This document shows positions 1-7,485 of a DNA stretch of 64,000 nt, one piece after another. The translations under genes and the position numbers were made by a program. The first letter of the stretch is position 1. Each line of letters starts with the position of its first letter. Source of the DNA: an uncultured beta proteobacterium (GTDB lineage Bacteria > Pseudomonadota > Gammaproteobacteria > Burkholderiales > Burkholderiaceae_C). The stretch covers positions 1 through 64,000 of the forward strand of contig CAIMZI010000031.1 in assembly GCA_903845935.1 (NCBI GenBank), written 5' to 3'. The notes beneath the pieces were generated by a model. It did no database searches and was not told the DNA's origin. It saw only the letters and a list, made by a program, of their open reading frames with translations.

Positions 1-56
1 GCTGCGCAGTACATGAGCACGCGCAAGGAGAAGTCGGTCCACTGGGTCAGTTGCAT
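1..56 (-). CDS. nsrR: NsrR-like Rrf2 regulator, 5' end only
   Basis: This is the first 18 codons of a minus-strand gene that leaves the window at its left edge. The visible start reads MQLTQWTDFSLRVLMYCA, which matches the usual opening of Rrf2-family regulators of the NsrR type (MQLT..TDY.LR.L.Y). NsrR is known as a [2Fe-2S] nitric-oxide sensor that represses NO-detoxification genes. The neighbours fit: a RIC-like hemerythrin gene and nnrS are divergent from it, and two NsrR-like dyads lie in the shared intergenic region. The cluster-binding cysteines are outside the window, so IscR-like relatives cannot be excluded from this fragment alone. Confidence 0.75.
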   Translation of the reverse strand, partial: MQLTQWTDFSLRVLMYCA

Positions 57-78
57 GGTGTTGAAGTCATTGAATAAA

Positions 79-97
79 GATTCATTTCACATGAATC
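79..97. promoter_or_regulatory. NsrR-like operator 1
   Basis: Perfect inverted repeat GATTCAT-TTCAC-ATGAATC between divergent nsrR and the hemerythrin gene. It resembles the published NsrR consensus (AAGATGCATTT/AAATGCATCTT). It lies close to the nsrR start, so it suits autoregulation. Binding is inferred. Confidence 0.55.
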
Positions 98-113
98 ATA
101 TCGTATAGAATAC

Positions 114-130
114 ATTCATATTAAATGAAT
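114..130. promoter_or_regulatory. NsrR-like operator 2
   Basis: Inverted repeat ATTCAT-ATTAA-ATGAAT followed by CTTT, 19 bases before the hemerythrin start. It is the second NO-regulator-like dyad in the same intergenic region and is placed to repress the hemerythrin/nnrS side. Confidence 0.55.
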
Positions 131-149
131 CTTTATAAGGAACCTACCC

Positions 150-713
150 ATGAACGCCCGCTTGCAAAACGCCCAGCCTGAGGCGTATGTTCAACGCACC
201 GACGCGCCGGTAGAGAACCCCAGCACGGACACCCTGATCGACCATATTTTGGAGCGCTACCACGCTGTGCACCGTGAGCAATTGCCCGAGTTGATCCGTA
301 TGGCGCGGCGTGTAGAGGCGGTGCATCGCGATCATCCATTGGTGCCGTCCGGATTGGCCGCCCTGTTGGAGGAGGCTGAGCAGGACTTGCTTTCGCACAT
401 GATGAAGGAAGAGAACATCCTGTTTCCACTGCTCAAGGCGGGTGGAAATCCGTTTGTGTCGCAACCCATAGCAGTGATGCGCTCAGAGCACATCCAGCAC
501 GGTGTCATGCTGGAGCAATTGATGCAACTTTGCAATAACGCCAGCCCGCCACAGGGTGCCTGCAATACCTGGCGCGCGCTCTATGCCGGAATAGCCCAGT
601 TGCACGATGACCTGATCAACCACATCCACCTGGAAAACAATATTCTGTTCAGCCACTTCGAAGCGACTGCTCCAGCAGCCGTCAAGTCTGCGTGCTGTGG
701 ATCGTGCGGCTGA
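150..713 (+). CDS. RIC/YtfE-like di-iron hemerythrin protein
   Basis: A 187-residue cytoplasmic protein of the RIC (repair of iron centers, YtfE/ScdA/DnrN) family, which is linked to repair of nitrosylated iron-sulfur clusters. Visible elements are the DHILERYHAVHREQLPELI block at residues 31-49, H83 and E87 in HMMKEE, H114, and the H158/H160/E162 group, which are plausible ligands of a four-helix di-iron site. Compared with E. coli YtfE (about 220 residues) it lacks the N-terminal ScdA_N domain. Instead it ends in a cysteine-rich tail, CCGSCG. AAGGAACC precedes the ATG. It sits between two NsrR-like dyads and nnrS, so NO-induced expression is likely. Confidence 0.85.
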   Translation: MNARLQNAQPEAYVQRTDAPVENPSTDTLIDHILERYHAVHREQLPELIRMARRVEAVHRDHPLVPSGLAALLEEAEQDLLSHMMKEENILFPLLKAGGNPFVSQPIAVMRSEHIQHGVMLEQLMQLCNNASPPQGACNTWRALYAGIAQLHDDLINHIHLENNILFSHFEATAPAAVKSACCGSCG

Positions 714-743
714 AGCACTTGATGCTTCAGGACGATAACTAAT

Positions 744-1964
744 GTGATTCAAACTATGGCCACACTGATCCAAATAAAAAATTCACCTGGACGGGGGCAG
801 TCGCGATTTGCGCTTTGGGACCTTGGCTTTCGCCCCTTTTATTTGCTTGCAAGTACGTTTGCCTCGCTGTCCATTCTGGTCTGGGCAATGCAATTCAGCG
901 GCCTGCTGCCTTATGCATATTTGCGGGGGCCGATGTGGCATGCCCACGAGATGCTGTTCGGCTTCACGCTGGCGGTGTTGACAGGATTTTTGTTGACTGC
1001 TGGGCAGAACTGGTCGGGGCAAGCCACGCCCAAGGGTGCCTACCTAGCCGCTCTGGCAGCCTTGTGGGTGGCGGGCCGAATTCTCGTGCTCTCGCCCTGG
1101 ACTTGGCTGGCTGCGGCGGTGAATGTGGCCTTTCCGCTGGCAATTGCCACTGCACTGGCAATTGCGCTGTACCGAGGGCGCAACCGCCGCAACTATTTCT
1201 TTGTCGCGCTACTCCTCTTGATGGCCGTGGCCCAACTGGTGGTGCACCTGAACGCGCTGGGCGTTTTGCGCGTTCCGGGTTGGGCTGGTATCGCGCTAGG
1301 CTTGGATGTGATGCTGTTGGTACTCAGCGTCATGGGTGGACGTGTGATTCCCATGTTCACCAACAACGCCATTCCTGGAGCGAAGGCCGTGCGCCAGCCC
1401 TGGGTGGAAAAGCTTGCATTGGCTTTGGTCCTGCTTCTCATCGCTGCAGACGCAACACATGTCTCTGGTACCTGGTTCGCGCTGCTGGCCGTTTTGGCCA
1501 TGCTGGCCCATGTGGCTCGCCTTTGGCTGTGGCAGCCATGGAAGACCTTGCACACCCCTTTAGTCTGGGTGCTGCACGCAGCCTATGCCTGGATTCCACT
1601 GCACCTGGTGTTTCGTGCCATGGCTGCGATGGGCTGGGTTTCTTCTTCGGTTGCCAATCACGCGTTGACCGTTGGTGCCATCGGCACCATGGTGATCGGC
1701 ATGATGACGCGCACGGCTCTGGGCCATACGGGGAGAAAGCTGATTGCCACAAAGGCGGAGGTGAGCTGCTACGCGCTGGTGTCTGCGGCAGCAGTGATTC
1801 GTGTCTTCGTTCCTTTGGTGAATCCTTTGCTGGTGACCTACGCGGTTCTTCTGTCGGCTGCGATGTGGTCCCTGGGCTTTGCCATCTACACCGTTCGCTA
1901 CTGGCGCATTCTCAGCCGTGCACCGACCAGTTATTCATCGGTGACGGTGATGCCCGCAGGGTAG
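744..1964 (+). CDS. nnrS: NnrS family membrane protein
   Basis: A 406-residue polytopic membrane protein of the NnrS family, known as heme- and copper-containing proteins that protect against nitrosative stress. The signature LWDLGFRPFYLLAS near residue 25 and the histidine-bearing MWHAHEMLFGF near residue 65 are typical, followed by about ten further hydrophobic segments. The GTG at 744 has AGGA twelve bases upstream; an ATG at 756 would remove four residues and is a real alternative. The hemerythrin gene ends 30 bases before it, so the two probably form one NO-response transcript. Confidence 0.88.
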   Translation: MIQTMATLIQIKNSPGRGQSRFALWDLGFRPFYLLASTFASLSILVWAMQFSGLLPYAYLRGPMWHAHEMLFGFTLAVLTGFLLTAGQNWSGQATPKGAYLAALAALWVAGRILVLSPWTWLAAAVNVAFPLAIATALAIALYRGRNRRNYFFVALLLLMAVAQLVVHLNALGVLRVPGWAGIALGLDVMLLVLSVMGGRVIPMFTNNAIPGAKAVRQPWVEKLALALVLLLIAADATHVSGTWFALLAVLAMLAHVARLWLWQPWKTLHTPLVWVLHAAYAWIPLHLVFRAMAAMGWVSSSVANHALTVGAIGTMVIGMMTRTALGHTGRKLIATKAEVSCYALVSAAAVIRVFVPLVNPLLVTYAVLLSAAMWSLGFAIYTVRYWRILSRAPTSYSSVTVMPAG

Positions 1965-2090
1965 CCGCCACCAATGGCCTGCCACGCCAGTTGCGCGTGA
2001 TGTGGGAGAACATACGGCGGTTATGAGGCCTGTTTGCTTCCTGCTGGTCTTCATGCCTTCTTGCCGGCAGAGCGCAATTCACCCATTGAG

Positions 2091-2119
2091 TTGACAATAA
2101 ACAATACCAAAAGTGATAA
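2091..2119 (+). promoter_or_regulatory. Sigma-70-like promoter for receiver cluster
   Basis: TTGACA at 2091-2096 and TGATAA at 2114-2119 with a 17-base spacer, inside an AT-rich stretch unlike the surrounding high-GC sequence. It would drive the receiver gene and possibly the whole 2.3-7.1 kb cluster. Confidence 0.5.
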
Positions 2120-2226
2120 AATTATTATTATTTGTTTATCTCAGCAATAAAGACCAAGCGCGCAGACTGGAGAGCGTTCAGGCGCATTGCCTTACCAACT
2201 GCGGTGGGTGAGAGGGGAAGTGCTCC

Positions 2227-2240
2227 GCGCCGACGGGCGC
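2227..2240 (+). repeat. Hairpin GCGCC-N4-GGCGC in leader (copy 1)
   Basis: Five-base-pair GC stem with loop GACG, 26 bases before the CheY-like start. A similar hairpin (GCGCC-GGTA-GGCGC) occurs before the next receiver gene at 2706-2721. Confidence 0.45.
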
Positions 2241-2266
2241 CCAGTTTCAGGACTTGGGACTTCATC

Positions 2267-2629
2267 ATGAAACATGTTCTTGTCGTCGACGACAATGTCG
2301 ATATCCGCCGCTTGCTCAGTATCTGCTTGAGCGCGCAGTACGAAGTTATTGAAGCGGATAACGGGCCCGCAGCCCTTTATGCCATCCGCAAATACCACCC
2401 GGCTGCTGTGCTTCTGGATGTGATGATGCCGGGGGAGATTGATGGCCTGCAGGTGCTCGACGCCGTCAAGTCCAACCCTGAAACCAAAGACATACCGATT
2501 GCTATGGTTACGGCGCATGGCCAGAAGGCCGATAGCGAGGATGCCAAACGCCGCGGCGCCGACGCCTATTTCATCAAACCCTTCAGTCCGCTGCAGGTGG
2601 TTGCGTGGGTACAGGGCCTTGTCCATTGA
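2267..2629 (+). CDS. CheY-like single-domain response regulator
   Basis: A 120-residue stand-alone receiver with no output domain. All phosphorylation residues are in place: acidic pair D8/D9, phospho-acceptor D51 in VLLDVMMPG, T82 in VTAHG and K104 in IKPFSP. The ATG at 2267 is chosen because the receiver fold begins immediately with KHVLVVDD; an upstream in-frame start would add 45 unrelated residues. It probably receives or passes on phosphate, or acts by protein contact. It is first in a cluster with a degenerate receiver, a Sel1/AAA+ protein and a kinase-like protein, all on the same strand. Confidence 0.88.
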   Translation: MKHVLVVDDNVDIRRLLSICLSAQYEVIEADNGPAALYAIRKYHPAAVLLDVMMPGEIDGLQVLDAVKSNPETKDIPIAMVTAHGQKADSEDAKRRGADAYFIKPFSPLQVVAWVQGLVH

Positions 2630-2705
2630 TTCGCTATGTGCGCGCCCTTGTGAAACTGCTTCGGTGGTCATGAGGTCTGAGTCAAGTCTTTAGCACAACT
2701 TGGTC

Positions 2706-2721
2706 TGCGCCGGTAGGCGCA
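2706..2721 (+). repeat. Hairpin TGCGCC-N4-GGCGCA in leader (copy 2)
   Basis: Perfect six-base-pair stem with loop GGTA ending nine bases before the degenerate-receiver ATG. It echoes the hairpin at 2227-2240 before the previous gene, so it may be a shared translational control element or a relic of gene duplication. Confidence 0.45.
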
Positions 2722-2729
2722 GGGGCCCC

Positions 2730-3218
2730 ATGAATATTTCTCCACCCATTAAGAAATGCATCCTGGTTGTAGATGAAGAAGTTACCAACCAGTTGCTGGT
2801 GGTCGGACTGCTGTGCGGTCACTATCAGATGAGAATGGCAAGGAGCAGAGGGCACGCCTTCGCACTGGCACATCACGACCTGCCGGATTTGATTTTGTTG
2901 GGCGTGATGATGCCCGGCATTGACAGCTATGCGCGCTGCTCCATGCTCAAAGCAAATCCTGTGACCCGTGCCATACCAGTCATTTTTCTGACCAGCCAGA
3001 CCGACGCGCACGGCGAGGAGCATGTCCCGAGCCTGGAGGCCGCGGACTACATCATGCGACCGGTCCGACCGGGCATTCTTTTCTCGCCCGTTCGCGTCAG
3101 CAACCAGGATCTGTCCAAGGAGTTCCTTTCGGTCGCGTTGCGTTACGCTGACTCTGAAGATGAAGTGGCAGAGAAGGCCGGGTTCGCCTGCAGCGCCGTT
3201 GGCCCGGTTGGCGCCTGA
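2730..3218 (+). CDS. Degenerate receiver protein lacking phospho-acceptor Asp
   Basis: A 162-residue protein with a recognisable receiver fold (ILVVDEE at residues 11-17, PDLILLGVMMPGIDSY at 52-67, IPVIFLT at 82-88). The residue that should be phosphorylated is G58 instead of Asp, and the conserved Lys-Pro near the end is R110-P111. The acidic pair D15/E16 and T88 remain. Residues after about 125 have no family resemblance. It cannot work as a conventional phospho-switch; it may be an always-on or always-off interaction partner, or a decaying paralogue. Start chosen at ATG 2730, where the receiver homology begins. Confidence 0.72.
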   Translation: MNISPPIKKCILVVDEEVTNQLLVVGLLCGHYQMRMARSRGHAFALAHHDLPDLILLGVMMPGIDSYARCSMLKANPVTRAIPVIFLTSQTDAHGEEHVPSLEAADYIMRPVRPGILFSPVRVSNQDLSKEFLSVALRYADSEDEVAEKAGFACSAVGPVGA

Positions 3219-3240
3219 GTGCACCTGAAGACTGATCACC

Positions 3241-5790
3241 ATGTCCCACAAGCCCGCCGTTCTCTACACCACGCTGCCGCTGGCCGAATTGCGCCAACTG
3301 GCGATTGGAAATGCTGTGCGCAAGCCGGACGCACAGGCGCGCTTCCTGTTGGCGCAGCGTTATGCCACAGCTGCCGGCGTGGCCAGAGACTACCCGCAGG
3401 CCGCACACTGGTTTTCCATGGCTGCAGACATCGGGCATCTGGAGGCGCAGCGCCAACTGGCGTTTGCCTATCTGAAGGGCCAGGGTGTGGACAGAGACGA
3501 CGCGGAGGGCATTCGCCGTCTGCGTGACGCTGCAGAGCGTGGCGACGCGCCGGCACGTCGCCAACTTGGCTACCACTATGCAACCGGAAGCGGCATTGGC
3601 AAGGACGAGAACGAAGCCGTGCGCTGGTTTCGTATGGCGGCCGAACAGGCTGATGTCTTTGCCCAGTACAACCTGGCGTTCGCCTATGGAAGCGGGTGCG
3701 GCATCCCGATTGACCCCCTGCTGGCAATTTATTGGTACCAGCGAGCCGCCGAGTTGGATATGGCCGATGCCCAATGCGCCCTGGGATCGATATACGAGCA
3801 CGGGTTGGGCGTGCCGGTGGACTACGGAAAATGTTTGCACTGGAACCGTCTTGCCGCGCAGCAGGAGCATGCCGAGGCCTGCAGCAACCTGGGCTGGCTT
3901 TACGAAAATGGTTTGGGTGTGGTGCAGGATCTGGATCAGGCCGAGCATTGGTATACGCTTGCTGCACGTCAGGAGTTTGTGCAAGCCAAGGAACGCCTGG
4001 CCAAGCTGAGCGAGAAGCGGCATGTGCATCCCGTGGAAACCGTGCTCCCCACGCGCCCCAGTGGCAAACTGGATGCCTTGGCAGGGCCCGAAGTTCAGCA
4101 GCAATCCCCAGCCGAGTATTTAGAGCAGGCATTTGCTGCACTCGTGGGCATGGACATGGTGCGCCAGGAAATCCTGCGCCAGGCCAGCTACATCCATGTG
4201 CAGGAGTTGCGTGCCCGGCAGGGCATGCGGGTGCCCAAGTGGCCCTCGCGCCATCTGGTGTTTATGGGTAACCCGGGCACGGGCAAGACGACCGTGGCCA
4301 GAATCATCGCAGGCCTCTATCTGCGCCTGGGAATACTAAAGAGCGACAAGGTGGTGGAGACCGACCGCGCCGGTCTGGTCGCTCCCTACATTGGCCAATC
4401 GGCGCTCAAGACACGGGCCGTGGTGGAGTCAGCCCTGGGCGGGGTCTTGTTTATTGATGAGGCCTACGCACTGGCACGTCCCGGAACGCAGGACTTTGGC
4501 CACGAAGCCATAGAGACCTTGCTCAAAATGATGGAAGACCACCGCGATGACCTGGTGGTGATCGTTGCGGGGTACACCGCGCAGATGGACCAGCTCCTAA
4601 AGTCCAATCCGGGACTGGCCTCCCGCTTTAACCGATACCTTCATTTTCCGGACTACACACCGCCGGAGTTGATCCGGATCATGCAGAATTTTTGCTCCAC
4701 CCAGTCCTATGTGCTGGACCCCGGCTTGCTGCCGGGCCTGCAAATCCTGCTGGGCCGTGAGGCTCAGCGCCAGCGTGACCACTTTGGTAACGCACGCCAT
4801 GTACGCAATCTGTTTGAAAAGACCATTGAGGCGCAGGCGCTGCGGGTTTGCGAACTGCCTGAGGTGTCCGCGACAGATCTGGAAAACATACTGGCCGTCG
4901 ATGTGGAAAGTGCGCTTGGCGAGGCTTTGCCGGTGTCTGATGGCAGCGCGGCGAATTACCAAAATGTGCTGGCCCGGCTCAACCGTCTGGTCGGTTTGCA
5001 GCAGGTCAAGCAGCAATTGCGTCGGCTGCTGGCCTTTGTCCGGATCCAGCACGCGCGCAAGCAAGCCGGTGGCAAGGAGATCGGGGGCTTTTCGCAGCAT
5101 CTGGTTTTCACGGGAAACCCCGGAACCGGCAAGACGGTTGTGGCGCGCCTGGTGGCCGACCTCTACTGCAGCCTGGGCCTGATCGCAACGAACCGCTTGG
5201 TGGAGGTTGATCGCTCGGGGCTGGTTGCCGGCTACGTCGGCCAGTCTGCGCTCAAGACCCAGGCAGTGATTGAGTCGGCCCTGGGCGGTGTGCTGTTCAT
5301 TGACGAGGCCTATGCCCTGACGGCTGGCGGCAGTGAGGCAGACTTTGGGAGGGAGGTGGTGGACACTTTGCTCAAGGCCATGGAGGACCATCGTGGCCAG
5401 TTGCTGATCATTGTTGCCGGCTACACCGCCCCCATGCAGGACTTTATCCAGAGCAATGCAGGCCTGCGCTCACGTTTCAATCACCACATTCAGTTCGAAG
5501 ACTACTCGCCGCAGGAATTGCTGGACATTTTTGCAGTGTTTTGTCAGGACTTGGGATACACGCTGGAGGGCGCGGCGCATGCGCCATTCTTGCAAGCGTT
5601 GGAACGGCTGTTTCATGCCGGTGCCACGGCGTCCAATGGCCGTTATGTGCGCAACCTGTTTGAACGGGCCATTGAGGTGCAGGCAGGGCGCCTGGCAACG
5701 CTGGATGATGCACTGCGCACGGATTTGAATGTGCTGCTCAGCGTCGATGTGCTGCAGGCGATCCGCGAGGTCGAGGCGGAAAATTTTTAA
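3241..5790 (+). CDS. Sel1-repeat protein with two CbbX-type AAA+ domains
   Basis: An 849-residue protein with an unusual architecture. Residues about 30-245 are six Sel1 (TPR-like) repeats of about 36 residues. Two AAA+ modules of the CbxX/SpoVK class follow: the first with Walker A GNPGTGKT near residue 343 and Walker B VLFIDEAYA near 403, the second with GNPGTGKT near 625 and VLFIDEAYA near 683. Both keep the IGQSALKT/VGQSALKT pore-loop-like segment, an arginine-containing SRFN motif and an RNLFE sensor-2 region, so both look ATPase-competent. The Sel1 part would recruit a partner and the AAA+ tandem remodel it. It starts 22 bases after the degenerate receiver. No Rubisco genes are present, so a Rubisco-activase role is not supported. 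Confidence 0.85.
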   Translation: MSHKPAVLYTTLPLAELRQLAIGNAVRKPDAQARFLLAQRYATAAGVARDYPQAAHWFSMAADIGHLEAQRQLAFAYLKGQGVDRDDAEGIRRLRDAAERGDAPARRQLGYHYATGSGIGKDENEAVRWFRMAAEQADVFAQYNLAFAYGSGCGIPIDPLLAIYWYQRAAELDMADAQCALGSIYEHGLGVPVDYGKCLHWNRLAAQQEHAEACSNLGWLYENGLGVVQDLDQAEHWYTLAARQEFVQAKERLAKLSEKRHVHPVETVLPTRPSGKLDALAGPEVQQQSPAEYLEQAFAALVGMDMVRQEILRQASYIHVQELRARQGMRVPKWPSRHLVFMGNPGTGKTTVARIIAGLYLRLGILKSDKVVETDRAGLVAPYIGQSALKTRAVVESALGGVLFIDEAYALARPGTQDFGHEAIETLLKMMEDHRDDLVVIVAGYTAQMDQLLKSNPGLASRFNRYLHFPDYTPPELIRIMQNFCSTQSYVLDPGLLPGLQILLGREAQRQRDHFGNARHVRNLFEKTIEAQALRVCELPEVSATDLENILAVDVESALGEALPVSDGSAANYQNVLARLNRLVGLQQVKQQLRRLLAFVRIQHARKQAGGKEIGGFSQHLVFTGNPGTGKTVVARLVADLYCSLGLIATNRLVEVDRSGLVAGYVGQSALKTQAVIESALGGVLFIDEAYALTAGGSEADFGREVVDTLLKAMEDHRGQLLIIVAGYTAPMQDFIQSNAGLRSRFNHHIQFEDYSPQELLDIFAVFCQDLGYTLEGAAHAPFLQALERLFHAGATASNGRYVRNLFERAIEVQAGRLATLDDALRTDLNVLLSVDVLQAIREVEAENF

Positions 5791-5920
5791 GCGTCTTTTG
5801 TGACAGATCCTCTGGCGTTCTGCCCCACATCAAACTGCGTGTGTATATTTTAATATTTATCAATTCCGTCAAATTATTGCTATATTAAATTCATACAGAT
5901 AGCCGCAAGGAGAGCGAACC

Positions 5921-7117
5921 ATGTTCCTGAACTTTGACATTAAGACGCTCGACAAAATGAGCGATGGCGTGGTCCTGATTGACCGATATGGACAGGTGAC
6001 GGACTTCAACGACGCTGCCAAACCTTGGGTCAAGCATTGCATGAATGGTGCTGAAATGCTGTCCGTTCTGCTTGCCAGTGTACAGCGCAAGAACAGCAGG
6101 CTGCCACTGCAGGTGGATCTGTTTGGCTCATCCGATGCCGAGACAGTTCCCGAGGCCGGCCCGGTGTTGCCCGAGGTCCATTTGTGCAACGACGGTCAGG
6201 ACGGATACGCATTGCTCTTCACCCTGACGCGCTGGCCCACGCCGGTTGTGGGTTTGGTGAGCCAAGGGCCGGCTCAGTCCCATCTGATTGGTGATGATGT
6301 GCGTCATGAACTGAGCGACTTGATCCGGGAAATCGCAACCGTCCGAGCCAACACCGGGGTACCGCGCCTGAATGAGCTACGCCAGCACGCCCAGCACCTG
6401 CGCGCCATGTTTACTTCGATCGACGAGTTGTCACGCCTCACCGAAGTCGATGCCATGGTGCCAGGTGAGCGCATGTCGGTGATGGATCTGCTGCAGCAGA
6501 CGATTTCCGGTCTGACATTTCGCCATTGTGAGTACGGCATCCAGGCACCTGGCGATACCCAGGTGGAGCCATTGGGTCTGGTCTACGGCAGTGCAAAGTG
6601 GCTGCTCTGTGCCTTGCAGGGCTTGATTGAGGGCCTGGAGGACGGCACTCCCCGCAACAGCCGGATCGCCCTGACTGTGCGTCAAAACGGGGGGTTCTTG
6701 GTACTGTCTGCACGTCCCGCGTACGAGGTGGACGGATTGCAGCACCTGGACGCCACGCAAATGGCAACTGCATCCACTGTGCAAACGGGGCATTGCGCTG
6801 CGCTGCGATTGGCCTCTACGGTGCGCGTACCCCTGGCGCGCCGGATTGTGGAAATGCACGGCGGACAGCTTGATGTGCAGCAAGCAGAACTCGGTTCAGC
6901 ACCATTGCGTGCAGGCATCACCGGCTTTACTCTTCAGTTGCCCACGGGCAGCCCCGCCAATTTGCGCAGCCAAGCCTGTGAAAACTGCTTGGTTAACCAA
7001 CAATTGGCCCTGTACGCCAGGGACCTCGCCGAGCTGATGCCCCATGTCTCCAAGGAAAACGAAGTGTCGGACGAAGAGCGTTATTTGTTGCTGCGGATTG
7101 CGGATGAGCGCGTCTGA
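5921..7117 (+). CDS. PAS / degenerate histidine-kinase-like protein
   Basis: A 398-residue soluble protein. Residues 8-40 (MSDGVVLIDRYGQVTDFNDAA) look like a PAS core. VRHELSDLIREI at 127-138 resembles an H-box with candidate phospho-His H129, but the usual T/P positions are absent. The C-terminal ATPase part keeps the last strand and helix (ARRIVEMHGGQLDV, then GFTLQLP). The expected Asn of the N box and the DxGxG nucleotide loop are not visible. A distinctive tail has CENC at 353-356 and a conserved-looking helix. Likely a pseudokinase or scaffold for the receivers upstream. AAGGAG precedes ATG 5921; the AT-rich 130-base gap before it may hold its own promoter. Confidence 0.65.
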   Translation: MFLNFDIKTLDKMSDGVVLIDRYGQVTDFNDAAKPWVKHCMNGAEMLSVLLASVQRKNSRLPLQVDLFGSSDAETVPEAGPVLPEVHLCNDGQDGYALLFTLTRWPTPVVGLVSQGPAQSHLIGDDVRHELSDLIREIATVRANTGVPRLNELRQHAQHLRAMFTSIDELSRLTEVDAMVPGERMSVMDLLQQTISGLTFRHCEYGIQAPGDTQVEPLGLVYGSAKWLLCALQGLIEGLEDGTPRNSRIALTVRQNGGFLVLSARPAYEVDGLQHLDATQMATASTVQTGHCAALRLASTVRVPLARRIVEMHGGQLDVQQAELGSAPLRAGITGFTLQLPTGSPANLRSQACENCLVNQQLALYARDLAELMPHVSKENEVSDEERYLLLRIADERV

Positions 7118-7209
7118 CTTGCCCGCATACGACGGCCGCAAAAGCCTGCTCTCGTTGCTGGTAGCCACTTTCCTGACCAACAAGCCGACGAAGTGCTGCT
7201 GACTGGCGC

Positions 7210-7485
7210 TTATTTCAGTCCCAGTCGCCTGGCCAGCTTGTGCAGGTTGCTGGCGTCCAGCCCGAGCTGGCGCGCAGCCATTGCCCAGTTGTTGGCCGTG
7301 GCGGCCAGGGCCTGCCGGATCATCTCGCGCTGGCGCTGCGCCACCGCTTCGTTCAGGGTCACTGGCACCGCATCCGGCAGCGGCGGCGTTGCCGCAATGG
7401 CAGCAGCCAGCTCTGGCAGGCGCGTGTCCAAATCCAGCAGGGCGGGCACCAGCGTCACGATGTCGGAGGCGCGCGCCGCACGGTG
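7210..7485 (-). pseudogene. norR: norR remnant (C-terminal Fis-type HTH only)
   Basis: The minus strand encodes the last ~90 residues of a NorR-type sigma-54 activator: a linker, then the Fis-family helix-turn-helix (QREMIRQALAATANNWAMAARQL, and LDASNLHKLARRLGLK at the end). The GAF sensor and AAA+ domains that should precede it (about 400 residues) are missing. Homology stops at about 7480, where norD sequence begins on the opposite strand. NorR is the NO-responsive activator of nitric oxide reductase genes. An open frame to 7509 exists but its first ten codons are antisense to norD sequence. Non-functional remnant. Confidence 0.78.

Larger units (their letters stand above)
1965..2266 (+). 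other. Intergenic region / leader before receiver genes
   Basis: About 300 bases without a convincing gene. It contains an AT-rich segment with a good sigma-70-like promoter and, nearer the receiver start, a GC-rich hairpin GCGCC-GACG-GGCGC at 2227-2240. An open frame from 2132 runs into the receiver gene but its first 45 codons do not resemble any family, so I treat it as leader. Confidence 0.5.

Noticed and set aside
3241..5790. CbbX Rubisco activase
   Set aside because: The AAA+ modules are of this class, but the tandem and Sel1 repeats differ from CbbX and no cbb genes are present.
7240..7473. Plus-strand open frame that would extend NorD to 572 residues
   Set aside because: The first ~78 codons are the exact antisense of the norR HTH region and show no NorD resemblance; the open frame is a by-product of high GC.
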